NCBI GenBank assembly: GCA_903929795.1
Contig: CAIYWC010000145.1
Location: 1-42,838 of the forward strand
DNA length: 42,838 nucleotides
Direction of reading: 5' to 3'
Source: an uncultured Myxococcales bacterium
GTDB lineage: Bacteria; Myxococcota_A; UBA9042
How positions within the stretch are numbered: position 1 is the stretch's first letter; each line of letters begins with the position of its first letter. Shown piece by piece: positions 1-8,715 of the stretch. The position numbers were made by a program, and so were the translations under genes. Under the pieces are notes generated by a model. The model was not told the origin of the DNA. It saw only the letters and a list, made by a program, of their open reading frames with translations, and searched no databases.

Positions 1-69
1 ATGCAGAACACGCCGATGTCGCGGATTGATGAGCTGCTACCGCAGAATTGGCAACCTGCCGTAGCGTAG
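1..69 (+). CDS. IS66-family transposase, C-terminal fragment (partial)
   Basis: The window opens inside a reading frame whose last 22 residues end ...MSRIDELLPQNWQPAVA before TAG at 67-69. The string R-I-D-E-L-L-P-x-N-W-x-P is the hallmark of the very C-terminus of IS66-type (TnpC) transposases, the small IS66 C-terminal domain. Only the 3' end is visible, so the ATG at 1 is probably internal. The rest of the element lies to the left of the window, and its right end should fall shortly after the stop. I could not place the terminal inverted repeat with confidence. Whether the element is intact cannot be judged. Confidence 0.65.
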   Translation: MQNTPMSRIDELLPQNWQPAVA

Positions 70-137
70 GCGCTTTACACCGTCCGCAACTTCTCCGACC
101 GTGAGAACCAGCGCAAGGCGCGGTTCGTCAGGCGGTT

Positions 138-558
138 ACGAAGCGCAAGCCAAGTCTCCGAGCACATGACCAGCGAGTGCGAAGCGCAAGCCAAGTCTCC
201 AAGCATTTCCACTCAAGAGTCTCCCTAGTGCCGGCTCGTAGCCAGTCAACAGGAGCGCCCCAAACTCGCCTCCCCCATTTCCCCAAAGGCGGCATGGCCG
301 GGTCCGCGCCACAGCGCGCCGGCCTCCTGCGCAAGCCACTCCCAGCTTGGGGCCGCTCAGCTTGGCTTCGTGCAAGGCCGAGGACCGGCAAGCCGGGCGA
401 ACGACCCAATCTGAACGCAGACAAGAACCAAGGCATCCCCATGGACGCTTGCCGCCCGCAGGCCCACCCAAGAACCACCTGCTTGCCCACCAACAGCTGT
501 CCGAAGCAAGGAAAGAGGAGTCTGAGGAGAAAACCTGCGCAGCTGGTTTTCTCCTCAG
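138..558 (+). repeat. Dispersed modular repeat, copy 1
   Basis: Non-coding. Two units carrying the core gaagcgcaagccaagtct lie exactly 41 bp apart (138 and 179). A roughly 300-bp GC-rich middle shares short blocks with the other copies, for example gcaaggccgagga and gcaggcccaccca. The copy ends with cagctgtccgaagcaagg at 494 and a perfect hairpin at 522-558. The last 65 bp (494-558) match the reverse complement of 41830-41894 with one difference. Reading frames crossing it (including an apparent N-terminal extension of the downstream amidase) look spurious. The 44-bp core motif seen in the other three copies is missing or scrambled here. Confidence 0.75.
522..558. terminator. Long hairpin ending repeat copy 1
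   Basis: CTGAGGAGAAAACC at 522-535 pairs with GGTTTTCTCCTCAG at 545-558, 14 of 14 base pairs around a 9-nt loop. The A-rich side and matching T-rich side make it terminator-like on either strand. It lies about 107 bp before the amidase start, so it could insulate that gene from upstream transcription. Terminator function is inferred from structure only. Confidence 0.5.
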
Positions 559-665
559 GAACCCGGCGAAAAAACCTTTCTCCAAAAAAAACCAACATCG
601 AACCCCAAGCCCCGCGCGCAGCGCGACCTCTGGACACGCCCGCGCTGCAAGCGCAAAATCCCCCC

Positions 666-2153
666 ATGCCACACCTCCTCGACACCGATGCCACCGAACT
701 TGCCCGCCGCGTCCGCGCGCGCGAGGTTTCCGCCCTCGAACTTGTCGATGCCGCCGTTGCGGCGATCGAGCAGGTCAATCCGCAGCTCAATGCCGTCGTG
801 CACCGCATGTACGACGACGCCCGCGCGCTGGCGCAGGGAAGTCTGCCCGACGGACCGGTTGCCGGCGTGCCGATGGTCGTCAAGGACTTCGACGGCTTCG
901 TTCGCGGCGTGCCATTTACGGCTTCCACGCGCTTTTTGGACGGATTCGTGCCAGATCACGACGCCGAGGCCATCGCCCGGCTGCGGCGTGCGGGCCTGCT
1001 GCTGCTCGCCAAGACCAACCTGCCGGAGTTGGCGATTCTGGGCACAACCGAGTCGGAATTTCGCGGTCCGGCGCACAATCCCTGGAATGTCGCACACACG
1101 ACCGGCGGATCTTCCGGTGGATCCGCAGCTTTGGTCGCCGCACGCGCGGTCCCGATCGCCCATGGCGGGGATGGTGGCGGCTCCTTGCGGATTCCGGCGA
1201 GCATCTGCGGCTTGGTCGGCTTGAAAGCGACGCGCGGGCGGATTCCCACGGGCCCGGATCTCGGCGAAGGCTGGGGCGGCTACGTGCAGTTCGGCGTTTT
1301 GAGCCGATCCGTGCGTGATACGGCCGCGCTGCTGGATGTGCTGGCCGGACCGATGCCGGGTGACCCGTATGCCGCGCCGCCGCACGACGGACCGTTTCTC
1401 GCGGAGCTGGATCGGCCACTTGGCCGGCTGCGCATCGCTTTCACGACGCAGTCGCTGTTTGGCAAGACGACGGATCCGGCTTGTGCCGCCGCGGTCACGC
1501 AAACGGCGCAGTTGCTGCGGGATTTGGGCCATGAGGTTGAGGAAAAGTTCCCGGAATTCGACCGCGACGCGTTGGTGCAGGCGTATCTGGTGCAAGTCGG
1601 CGTCGGGACGGCGTCCGAGATCGACGACATGGCGCGCTGGACAGGCAAAACGCCGCATGCCCGTGATTTTGAGCCGGCGACTTGGTTTCTGCGCCAGGTG
1701 GGCCAAGCGATGGGCGGCGTGGACCTGCAACGCGCCCGCGATGCGATTCAAACCGCTGGCCGGCAGATGGGCGCGTTCCACCAGCGCTGGGATCTGCTGC
1801 TGACGCCGACTCTCGCGCATCCACCGGTGCGTTTGGGCGAGCTGGGTTTGAAACCGCTGGATCGTTTTGGTTTGGCGGCGCTGCGGGCTTTGCCGCTCAA
1901 GCCGGCGATTCGCGCGGCGCTGGCAAGCCTGGCGGCGGACAATTTTGAGAAGTCGCCGAACACGCAGATCTTCAACCAGACCGGCCAGCCGGCCATTTCC
2001 TTGCCGCTGCACATGAGTCCGGACGGCCTGCCGATTGGCGTGCAGTTTTCCGCGGCAATGGGCGAGGAAGGGCTGCTGCTGCGGCTGGCGCGGCAGCTGG
2101 AAGAAGCGGCGCCGTGGATTGCGCGGCGACCGGCGGTTTGCGCAGGAGAGTAG
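666..2153 (+). CDS. Amidase (amidase-signature family)
   Basis: A 495-residue amidase-signature hydrolase that cleaves C-N amide bonds; the substrate is not predictable. The Ser-cisSer-Lys triad is visible: Lys73 in VVKDFDG, Ser149 in GGSSGGSAA, and nucleophile Ser173 in GDGGGSLRIPAS. The 149-173 spacing equals that of characterised family members. The DGGGSLRIPAS block resembles 6-aminohexanoate-cyclic-dimer hydrolase and related amidases rather than GatA, and no gatB or gatC is nearby. The ATG at 666 is chosen because the open frame upstream (from 177) only reads through the repeat and has no family similarity. No strong Shine-Dalgarno is seen. The stop is 3 nt before the next gene, suggesting co-transcription. 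Confidence 0.88.
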   Translation: MPHLLDTDATELARRVRAREVSALELVDAAVAAIEQVNPQLNAVVHRMYDDARALAQGSLPDGPVAGVPMVVKDFDGFVRGVPFTASTRFLDGFVPDHDAEAIARLRRAGLLLLAKTNLPELAILGTTESEFRGPAHNPWNVAHTTGGSSGGSAALVAARAVPIAHGGDGGGSLRIPASICGLVGLKATRGRIPTGPDLGEGWGGYVQFGVLSRSVRDTAALLDVLAGPMPGDPYAAPPHDGPFLAELDRPLGRLRIAFTTQSLFGKTTDPACAAAVTQTAQLLRDLGHEVEEKFPEFDRDALVQAYLVQVGVGTASEIDDMARWTGKTPHARDFEPATWFLRQVGQAMGGVDLQRARDAIQTAGRQMGAFHQRWDLLLTPTLAHPPVRLGELGLKPLDRFGLAALRALPLKPAIRAALASLAADNFEKSPNTQIFNQTGQPAISLPLHMSPDGLPIGVQFSAAMGEEGLLLRLARQLEEAAPWIARRPAVCAGE

Positions 2154-2156
2154 CCG

Positions 2157-2687
2157 ATGTTTGTGCCAAGAAAACTGGTCTTCCTGGCATTGGGGCTGCT
2201 GGTCGCGGCGGCTGTCGCTTCGCCGGCGCCCGCTTGCGTGCAGGACGTGGCGATCGGTGCAGATGGCAGCGCGGACATGGCACATGACACCGACGGCGAC
2301 CATCCGCCAATCGCGGTCTGCGCGGCAGGCGTCGCATGCGGCCGCTGCGGCGAATGCAGCGATTGCGGCTTCTGCATCGTGAATCCCCAAGGCGCGCCGT
2401 GCGAAAAAGCCAGCGATTGCCCGCAACAGGGCGGGACCTACATGCCATTTAGCACCTGTTTTGCTGATCCGGCGTGGAATCCTGATGCGATGGCAACGGA
2501 AACGCAGGTCGGCGACAGCGCGACCGGGATTACCCAGCGCGATGCAAGCGATGCGGCCACGCCGCCGATGTCACCAGCGACAAACGCCTGTAACGCCAGC
2601 GCGCGCGCGAGTGACGGCGCCGTCGGCCTGCTTTTGCTGGCTCTGATCTGCCTGCTGGCGCGCCGCCGCTACTTCTTTTTCTTCTGA
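2157..2687 (+). CDS. Small Cys-rich exported protein with C-terminal membrane anchor
   Basis: A 176-residue protein of unknown function. It has a signal peptide (about residues 1-27), a Cys-rich middle including CGRCGECSDCGFC, and a C-terminal hydrophobic helix followed by ARRR. A Cys (in NACNAS) precedes the helix, so the Cys + helix + Arg-cluster layout resembles a MYXO-CTERM sorting tail; this is a resemblance, not a proven motif. The start at 2157 follows a good GGAG ribosome site and lies 3 nt after the amidase stop. Its 3' end overlaps the convergent M3 peptidase gene by 19 bp, and the terminal FFFF is antisense to that protein's KKKK. It is probably surface or membrane anchored. Confidence 0.65.
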   Translation: MFVPRKLVFLALGLLVAAAVASPAPACVQDVAIGADGSADMAHDTDGDHPPIAVCAAGVACGRCGECSDCGFCIVNPQGAPCEKASDCPQQGGTYMPFSTCFADPAWNPDAMATETQVGDSATGITQRDASDAATPPMSPATNACNASARASDGAVGLLLLALICLLARRRYFFFF

Positions 2688-4699
2688 TTCAGCCAATCCT
2701 CGTAGCTCTGAAAGCCATAGGGGCGGCCGAGGAAATCTTTGACCAAGTCCGCGGCGTCTTTGGAGCCCCCGGGCTCGAGGATCGTCTTGCGGTAACGCAA
2801 CGCCGTCGCCGGGTCGAGTACGCCGGCCTTTTGGAAGGCGCTGAACATGTCCTTGGCGATGACCATCGACCACATGTAGGTGTAATACATCGCCGAATAG
2901 CCATTCAGGTGGCCGAAGGACGCCTGCATGTGCGTGCCGGGAACAAAGCGCCAGGCGCTATATTTGTTTTGGATTTCTTCGACCAACTTGTCCTGATCCA
3001 GCGTCGCCGGGTCGCGGTTGTGCATGTTCAGCGACAGCGCCGCGTAAAACATCTGGTGGCGCACCCACAGCGCTTTGCCAAAGTCATCCGACGCGCGCAG
3101 CTTGTCGACGAGCGCCTTGGGAATCACTTCGCCTTTGTCGTTGGTGGCAAAAGACTTCAGCGTCTCGTAATCCTTGCTCCATTCTTCAAAAATCTGCGAC
3201 GGCGCCTCGACAAAATCCCACTCCGTCGCCACGCCGGAGAAGCGCGCCCACTTTTGCTGGCCGCCGAAGACGTGGTGAATCAAATGGCCAAACTCGTGGA
3301 AGAAAGTCTCGACATCCTTGTGCTCCATCAAGCCATTGCTGGTCTTGGGATCGGGAAAATTGCAGACAAGCACACCAATGGGCAGCTGCACGCCGGCCAC
3401 GCCGCTCTGCAGGCTGAACTGCGCGGCGTGCTTGTACTTCTCGTCGCGCGGATGCATGTCCAGGTAAATCGTGCCAAAGAGTTTGTCATCCGCGTAGACA
3501 TCGTACGCTTCGACGTCGGGATGCCACTTCGGCGCGCTCAAGTTGGGCTTGTAGGTCACGTTGAACAGCTTGGAAGTCAGCGCCAGCAGGCCGTTCTTGA
3601 CCTTGTCGTAGTGCAAATACGGCCGCAGCGCCTGCGCATCGAAGTCAAACTTGCGCTTTTTTGCCAAGCCCAGCGCGTAGGCCTGCTGCCAGTCTTCGAC
3701 TGCATCGATTTTCGGGTCCAATCGGCGTAATTCGGCGAGCAAGATGGCATATTCCGCGCGCATCCGCTTATCTGACGCCGCCGTGATGCGGGCAATGAAC
3801 TCCGCGACGTTTTTCTCCGACCGGATCATCTTGTTCGCGGTGATATAGTCCGCCCAGTTGGCAAAACCCAGCAATTTGGCCTGCTCAGCGCGTAAACTCA
3901 GCATCTTCGCGAGATTCTGCTGATTTTCCGGCCAACCACGCTGTCGATAGACGATATACAGCTGCTTGCGCAGGCTATCGTCCTCGGCATAGCTCATCAC
4001 CGGAATATAATCCGGATAATTCGTCGTGATTTTGACTTTGCCGTCCGCGCCGGGCTTATGTGCGTCGATCCAGTCCTGTGGCAGGCCCTTGAGCGCGCCA
4101 ATCGGCACGTCAACGCTGCGCGTGTCGGCGGCAATCGCTTTATCAAACTTCTGACCGACTTCCACGAGCTCATCGTTGAGTATTTTGAGCCGCGCGCGCG
4201 TCGCCTAGTCCTTGTCCACGCCAGCGCGCTTGAATTCGTCGATGGTCTTGTCGATCAGCCGCTGTTCATCCGCCGGACGCGTCGCCCGGTCCAGCTTGGC
4301 AAAAGCTTCATAGAGCGGGCGGTCCAAGGACAGCTCCGTGCGACGTGCGGCCACCAGCCGTTCGCATTCGCTCGCCGCATCGCGCACTTTGGCGTCCGGA
4401 TGCACGGCGCGCATCAGCCCGGACTCCGCCTCCGCATTGTCGAGCGCAACCGACAGCTTGTTGTAGGCATTCAGCACCGCGGCTGCGTCCACGGGCGTAT
4501 GCGCGGACGCCAGCAGCAGCGCGCCGCGTTCTGTCCCGGCAACTTCCAGCCGCTGCCGGCAACGCTGCAGCAGCGGGTCCTCGGGCGGCGCAACGATCGT
4601 CGGCTGAACCACAACGGGCGGAATCGTCACCACTTTTTGCGCGCCGCCACAGGCGCACAGCGCCAAAAGGCTCAGCAGGAACGGCAGGAAACAACGCAT
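2669..4699 (-). pseudogene. M3-family zinc metallopeptidase lipoprotein, interrupted by an in-frame amber codon
   Basis: Together the frame encodes about 676 residues, the normal length of M3 (thimet oligopeptidase/OpdA-type) peptidases. It starts at 4699 after a GGAGG ribosome site with lipoprotein signal MRCFLPFLLSLLALCACGG, so it should be anchored in the envelope. The zinc motif HEFGH lies at 3284-3298 (codon about 468), followed by the family's C-terminal region. Codon 165 is TAG (4205-4207). Sequence before it (KRAGVDKD) and after it (ATRARLKILNDELVEVGQKF) is in the same frame and continues the family alignment, so one base change in a Gln or Glu codon would explain the break. Ordinary annotation would split this into 4205-4699 and 2669 to about 4190. 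It could be a recent pseudogene, a sequencing error, or translational readthrough. Confidence 0.85.
4205..4207 (-). other. In-frame TAG splitting the M3 peptidase
   Basis: On the minus strand the codons read GAC TAG GCG ACG CGC, with coding sequence on both sides in one frame. TAG is the normal stop of other genes here (for example the amidase at 2151-2153 and hrpB at 8443-8445), so genome-wide reassignment of TAG is unlikely. Confidence 0.85.
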
Positions 4700-4810
4700 C
4701 AGCACCTCCGGACGCCGGGCGTCCACGGCGCGGAGCTTGCCACGATGCTGCGCGGCCGAACAGGGTTGCCGAAGCCGCGGCGAGTCAATAGGATGCAGTC
4801 GGAGGTCGAA

Positions 4811-5299
4811 ATGCGGTTCCGGCGGGCGATCTGGGCGACGGTGATGCTGGCAGCGTGCGGCGCGGCGTCTTCCGGTGAAAGTGACGCTGCTGCAGAGACT
4901 TATGTCGGCTGCACCGGCGATCCACGCGTGAATCTGCCGTCTTTTCCTGGCGATGTGGCGCTGGATGCCGCGGCCAGTCTGCCGGCGGCGCGGTTGCACT
5001 TTCTGACGGCGAACCCGAGCGTGCCGCTGGCCGGGGAGAACACCTGGACGTTTGAATTCCAAGCGGCGGACGGCAGTTTGCTGACCGAGCCGGCGGGCAC
5101 GACGATTCAAGCCGCGGCGTTCATGCCGGACCACGGCCATCCCAGCTCCGTCACGCCGACGGTCTCGCTGCAGGCGGACGGAAAATGGCAAATCGAGAAT
5201 CTTTTCCTGACGATGGGCGGAATCTGGCGCGTCACGTTCACGATCAGCAACACCGACGGCAAGCGCACCGCTGTCGTCTACGTGTGCGCGGCGAGCTGA
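4811..5299 (+). CDS. Lipoprotein with YtkA-like domain
   Basis: A 162-residue lipoprotein. Its signal runs MRFRRAIWATVMLAACG with lipobox LAAC at residues 13-16, then a short acidic/Ser spacer. The rest looks like a single beta-sandwich of the YtkA/FixH-like type, with the characteristic block AAFMPDHGHPSS followed by GIWRVTFTI near the C-terminus. Such domains are periplasmic or extracellular and are often linked to metal or copper handling, but the function here is unknown. The ATG at 4811 is preceded by GGAGG at 4801; ATGs further upstream lie in the divergent promoter region. It is transcribed away from the M3 peptidase gene (111-bp gap) and converges on the stress protein with a 15-nt gap. 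Confidence 0.7.
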   Translation: MRFRRAIWATVMLAACGAASSGESDAAAETYVGCTGDPRVNLPSFPGDVALDAAASLPAARLHFLTANPSVPLAGENTWTFEFQAADGSLLTEPAGTTIQAAAFMPDHGHPSSVTPTVSLQADGKWQIENLFLTMGGIWRVTFTISNTDGKRTAVVYVCAAS

Positions 5300-5314
5300 G
5301 CGACCAACTGGCGC

Positions 5315-5770
5315 CTATTCGCGAAAGGGCACGGTCACGACAGGGCAATCGGACGTCGTGACGACCTTGCTGGCGACCGATCCGAGCACAAAGCCCGTGA
5401 AACCCGTGCGGCCATGCGTGCCGACGACGACCAAGCCGTAATTCCCGGCCTTGGCGATGCGGACAATCTCCGGCGCGGCGTTGCCAATCGCGGTCAGGAT
5501 CGCCACATCCCTGACGCCGAGCTTGACCGCATCGGCCTGCCACTCCCCCAGCATCGTGCGCGTGCGGTTTTCGACCTCCACAAGCACGTCCGGACCGGCG
5601 GCGATAAAGCCCTCCGGCAGCACGTAGCCCGGCACGGGATACACGTGCAAAATCGTCATCGCGGAACCGTAATGACATGCCAAGTCCGCGGCCACCGCCA
5701 GCGCTTTGCGCGACGGCTCCGAAAAATCCGTGGCCACGAGAATTTGTGCGAACGCAGGTGCTGCTGGCAT
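5315..5770 (-). CDS. Universal stress protein (UspA family)
   Basis: A 151-residue single-domain cytoplasmic Usp. The first strand ILVATDFSEPS carries the family Asp (Asp15). The C-terminal nucleotide-binding signature G-2x-G-9x-G-S is intact in GTHGRTGFTGFVLGS, so this member should be of the ATP-binding type. The start at 5770 is set by an AGGAGG ribosome site. The frame is open further upstream, but that extension overlaps the promoter region of the divergent helicase and lacks similarity. It converges on the YtkA-like gene with a 15-nt gap. Confidence 0.9.
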   Translation of the reverse strand: MPAAPAFAQILVATDFSEPSRKALAVAADLACHYGSAMTILHVYPVPGYVLPEGFIAAGPDVLVEVENRTRTMLGEWQADAVKLGVRDVAILTAIGNAAPEIVRIAKAGNYGLVVVGTHGRTGFTGFVLGSVASKVVTTSDCPVVTVPFRE

Positions 5771-5907
5771 GAAGACCTCCTGTGACCCAAGGTAGCGCGC
5801 CCGCGCCGTTCGTGTCACGGGTTTGTCGGCAGCCTCGCCTGCGCGGTTTCGGCGCACAGCTGCTTGATCCTGAACCCCAGCCAGCGTGTATAGTGGCGCG
5901 GCGGGGG

Positions 5908-8445
5908 ATGCGCCTTCGCCTTGCCGATCGGTTCCAGCCCCCGAGTCCCGTGCCACCACGCCCGCTGCCACCGCTGCCGATTGACCCGACGCTGCCCGCG
6001 CTCTTGGCGGCGCTCCGCACGCATGGCCACGCGGTGCTGCAGGCGGAGCCTGGCGCGGGCAAGACCACGCGCGTGCCGGTTGCGCTGCTGCACGACCAGC
6101 CGCAGGCGTCGGGCGAGATTTGGGTCGTCGAGCCGCGGCGGATGGCGGCGCTGCTGGCGGCGCGCCACGTGGCCGACGAGCTGGGCGAAAAGCCAGGTGA
6201 AACGGTCGGTTACCGCGTGCGGCTGGACGAGCGGGTCGGCCCGCGGACGCGCATCGTCTATGCGACGGACGGGCTGCTGCTGCGGCGGCTGCTGGCGGAT
6301 CCGCAGCTGCGCGGCGTCGACGCGGTGATCCTGGACGAATTCCACGAGCGGCGGCTGGTGGGCGACCTGCTGGCGCTGCTGCTGCGACGGCTGCGGCGGA
6401 CGACGCGCCCGGAGCTGCGGCTGCTGGTGATGTCGGCGACGCTGGATGCGGCGGCGGTGGCGACGTGGCTGGGCGACGCGCCGGTGCTGCAGGCGACCGG
6501 CCGGCAGTTTTCGGTGGCGGTGGAATTCGCGGCGACGCTGGACCAGCGGCCGCTGGAGGACCAGGTCGCGGCGGCGGTGCGGCGGCTTCTGGCGGACGCG
6601 CTGGACGGCGACGTGCTCGTGTTCCTGCCGGGCGCGGCGGAGATTCGGCGGTGTGAGCGCGCGCTCGCCGGGCTGGCGGGCCAGCACGACCTGGCGCTGC
6701 GGCCGCTGCACGGGTCGCTGCCGATTGCTGAGCAGGAACGCGCGATTGCGCCCGAGCGGCAGCGCAAGATCGTGCTGGCGACCAACATCGCGGAGACGTC
6801 GGTGACGCTGCCGCGGGTGGTGGCGGTCGTCGATTCGGGGCTGGCGCGCGTGGCGAGGCACGCGGTGTGGTCGGGGCTGGCGTCCCTGCAGCTGGCGCGC
6901 ATTAGCCAGGCGTCGGCGACGCAGCGCGCGGGGCGGGCAGGGCGCGTGCGTGCGGGGCGGTGCCTGCGGCTGTACACCCAGCACGACCACGACACGCGGC
7001 CGGCTTTTGACCTGCCGGAAATCAAGCGCGCGGATGTGGCCGAGGCCCTGCTTGTGCTGGCCGCGCAGGACGTGCCGCTGGCGACGGACCTCTGGCTGAC
7101 GCCGCCGGAGCCGCAGCAGGTGGCGCAGGGCGTGGACCTGCTGCAGCTGCTCGGTGCGCTGGAGGGCGAGGTGCTGACGCCGCTGGGGCGCGAGATGCTG
7201 CGGTTGCCGCTGGCGCCGCGGCTGGCGCGGCTGGTGCTGGCCGCCGCGCAGCATGGGCTGGCCGACGATGGCTGCACGTTGGCGGCGATCCTCGCCGAAG
7301 GCGCGCCGCGGTTCGACGGCGAAGTCGGCGTGCAGGCGACGCATGGGCACTCGGACCTCGTGGTGCTGCTGGAGCAGCAGCGGCGGCGGCCGGACGGCCA
7401 GGTGGCGCAAGCGGCTCGGCAGCTACGCGGGCAGGTGCAGGCGCGGGCGCCTCTGCTGCTGGCGAAAGACGACGCGCTGGGGCTGGCGGTATTGGCAGCA
7501 TTTGGCGACCGGGTGGCGAAGCGGCGGCAGGCGGGCGGCTTGGACGTGGAGCTGGCGGGCGGTCGGGCGGCCAAGCTGGACGCGCGGTCGCAGGTGACGC
7601 AAGCCGAGTGGCTGGTGGCGGTCGACGCGGAGGAGCGGCGCGACGGCAAGGGCGCGGCGACGGTGGTGCGGCTGGCGCAAGGCGTCGAGCCGTCGTGGCT
7701 GCTGGACCTGTTTCCGGCGCTCATCGAGACCCACGCGCGGCTGACCTGGAACGCGGCGCGCGGGCGGGTCATGGCGGAGGAGCGGCTGCTGTACCGCGGG
7801 CTCGTGCTCGACGCGAGCGTGGTGCCGGCGCAGCCGAGCCCGGAGGCGGCGGCGCTGCTGCTGGAGCAGGTGAACGCGGCGGGGCTGGGCGCGATTGCCG
7901 ACGCGGACGCGCTGGAGCGGCTGAGCCAGCGCTTGGCGTTCGCGCGCGAGCAAGCGGGCGTGGCGCTGCCGGACCTGCCCGCGCTCATGGGGGCGAGCCT
8001 GGCGGAGCTGTGTGCGTCGCGGACGTCGCTGGCGGACGTGCGCGCGGCGGACCTGTTTGCCATCTTGCGCCAGCAGGTCGCGATGAGCCTGAACGGCCAT
8101 GGCCAGACGCAGCTGGACGCGGCCGCGCCGGAGCACGCGCAGCTGCCGGGTGGCCGCAAGGTGAAGATCCACTACGCGCCGAACCAACCGCCGTGGCTGG
8201 AGTCGCGGCTGCAGGATTTCTTTGGCCAGGCGGACGGGCCCAAGGTCGCGGGCGGCCAGGTCGCGGTCGTGCTGCACCTGCTGGCGCCGAACATGCGGCC
8301 GGTGCAGCTGACCAGCGATTTGGCGGGTTTCTGGACAAGACACTATCCAGCGGTGAAAAAGGAGCTACAGCGGCGCTATCCCCGGCACGCGTGGCCAGAG
8401 GACCCGCGGCACACTCCGCCGCCGCCGCCCCGGGAGCGAAGATAG
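5908..8445 (+). CDS. hrpB: ATP-dependent helicase HrpB
   Basis: An 845-residue DEAH-box RNA helicase of the HrpB type, cytoplasmic. Visible motifs: Walker A AEPGAGKTTR (about 46-55), motif II DEFH from residue 143 in ILDEFHERR, motif III MSATLD, then NIAETSVTLP and QRAGRAGR. The family-specific C-terminal domain ends GFWTRHYPAVKKELQRRYP...WPEDP. Length and ending match HrpB. I choose ATG 5908 because LPPLPIDPTLPALLAALRTH is where family alignments begin; GTG 5950 is an alternative, and the longer open frame from 5782 looks non-coding. The target RNA of HrpB proteins is generally unclear. It reads into the SemiSWEET gene 3 nt downstream. Confidence 0.92.
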   Translation: MRLRLADRFQPPSPVPPRPLPPLPIDPTLPALLAALRTHGHAVLQAEPGAGKTTRVPVALLHDQPQASGEIWVVEPRRMAALLAARHVADELGEKPGETVGYRVRLDERVGPRTRIVYATDGLLLRRLLADPQLRGVDAVILDEFHERRLVGDLLALLLRRLRRTTRPELRLLVMSATLDAAAVATWLGDAPVLQATGRQFSVAVEFAATLDQRPLEDQVAAAVRRLLADALDGDVLVFLPGAAEIRRCERALAGLAGQHDLALRPLHGSLPIAEQERAIAPERQRKIVLATNIAETSVTLPRVVAVVDSGLARVARHAVWSGLASLQLARISQASATQRAGRAGRVRAGRCLRLYTQHDHDTRPAFDLPEIKRADVAEALLVLAAQDVPLATDLWLTPPEPQQVAQGVDLLQLLGALEGEVLTPLGREMLRLPLAPRLARLVLAAAQHGLADDGCTLAAILAEGAPRFDGEVGVQATHGHSDLVVLLEQQRRRPDGQVAQAARQLRGQVQARAPLLLAKDDALGLAVLAAFGDRVAKRRQAGGLDVELAGGRAAKLDARSQVTQAEWLVAVDAEERRDGKGAATVVRLAQGVEPSWLLDLFPALIETHARLTWNAARGRVMAEERLLYRGLVLDASVVPAQPSPEAAALLLEQVNAAGLGAIADADALERLSQRLAFAREQAGVALPDLPALMGASLAELCASRTSLADVRAADLFAILRQQVAMSLNGHGQTQLDAAAPEHAQLPGGRKVKIHYAPNQPPWLESRLQDFFGQADGPKVAGGQVAVVLHLLAPNMRPVQLTSDLAGFWTRHYPAVKKELQRRYPRHAWPEDPRHTPPPPPRERR

Positions 8446-8448
8446 CTG

Positions 8449-8709
8449 ATGCCTGAATTGCGCCCTGAAATGCTTGGCTATCTCGCCGGCGCGCTGACGA
8501 CGGTGTCGCTGGTGCCGCAGGTCATCCAGGTGTACCGCACGCGGTCGACCCAGGACGTGTCGCTGGGGATGTTTTTGCTGTTTTCGCTCGGCGTGCTGGC
8601 GTGGCTGCTGTACGGGCTGTGGATCGACTCGCCGCCGGTGATCGTGGCCAACGCGCTGACGCTGGTGCTGGCGCTGAGCGTGCTGTGGGCCAAGTGGCGG
8701 TGGCGGTAG
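8449..8709 (+). CDS. SemiSWEET-type sugar transporter (PQ-loop/MtN3 family)
   Basis: An 86-residue protein with three predicted membrane helices and the PQ-loop signature in helix 1 (TVSLVPQVIQVYRTRSTQDVS), which also matches SemiSWEETs in length. Such proteins dimerise to form a small sugar uniporter in the inner membrane. The ATG starts 3 nt after the hrpB stop (TAG CTG ATG), implying a transcriptional unit. It ends 6 bp from the convergent cysteine synthase stop. The substrate cannot be predicted. Confidence 0.9.
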   Translation: MPELRPEMLGYLAGALTTVSLVPQVIQVYRTRSTQDVSLGMFLLFSLGVLAWLLYGLWIDSPPVIVANALTLVLALSVLWAKWRWR

Positions 8710-8715
8710 CGCGCG

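Noticed and set aside
177..665. An N-terminal extension of the amidase
   Set aside because: It lies entirely within the dispersed repeat and the hairpin; family similarity begins at the ATG at 666.
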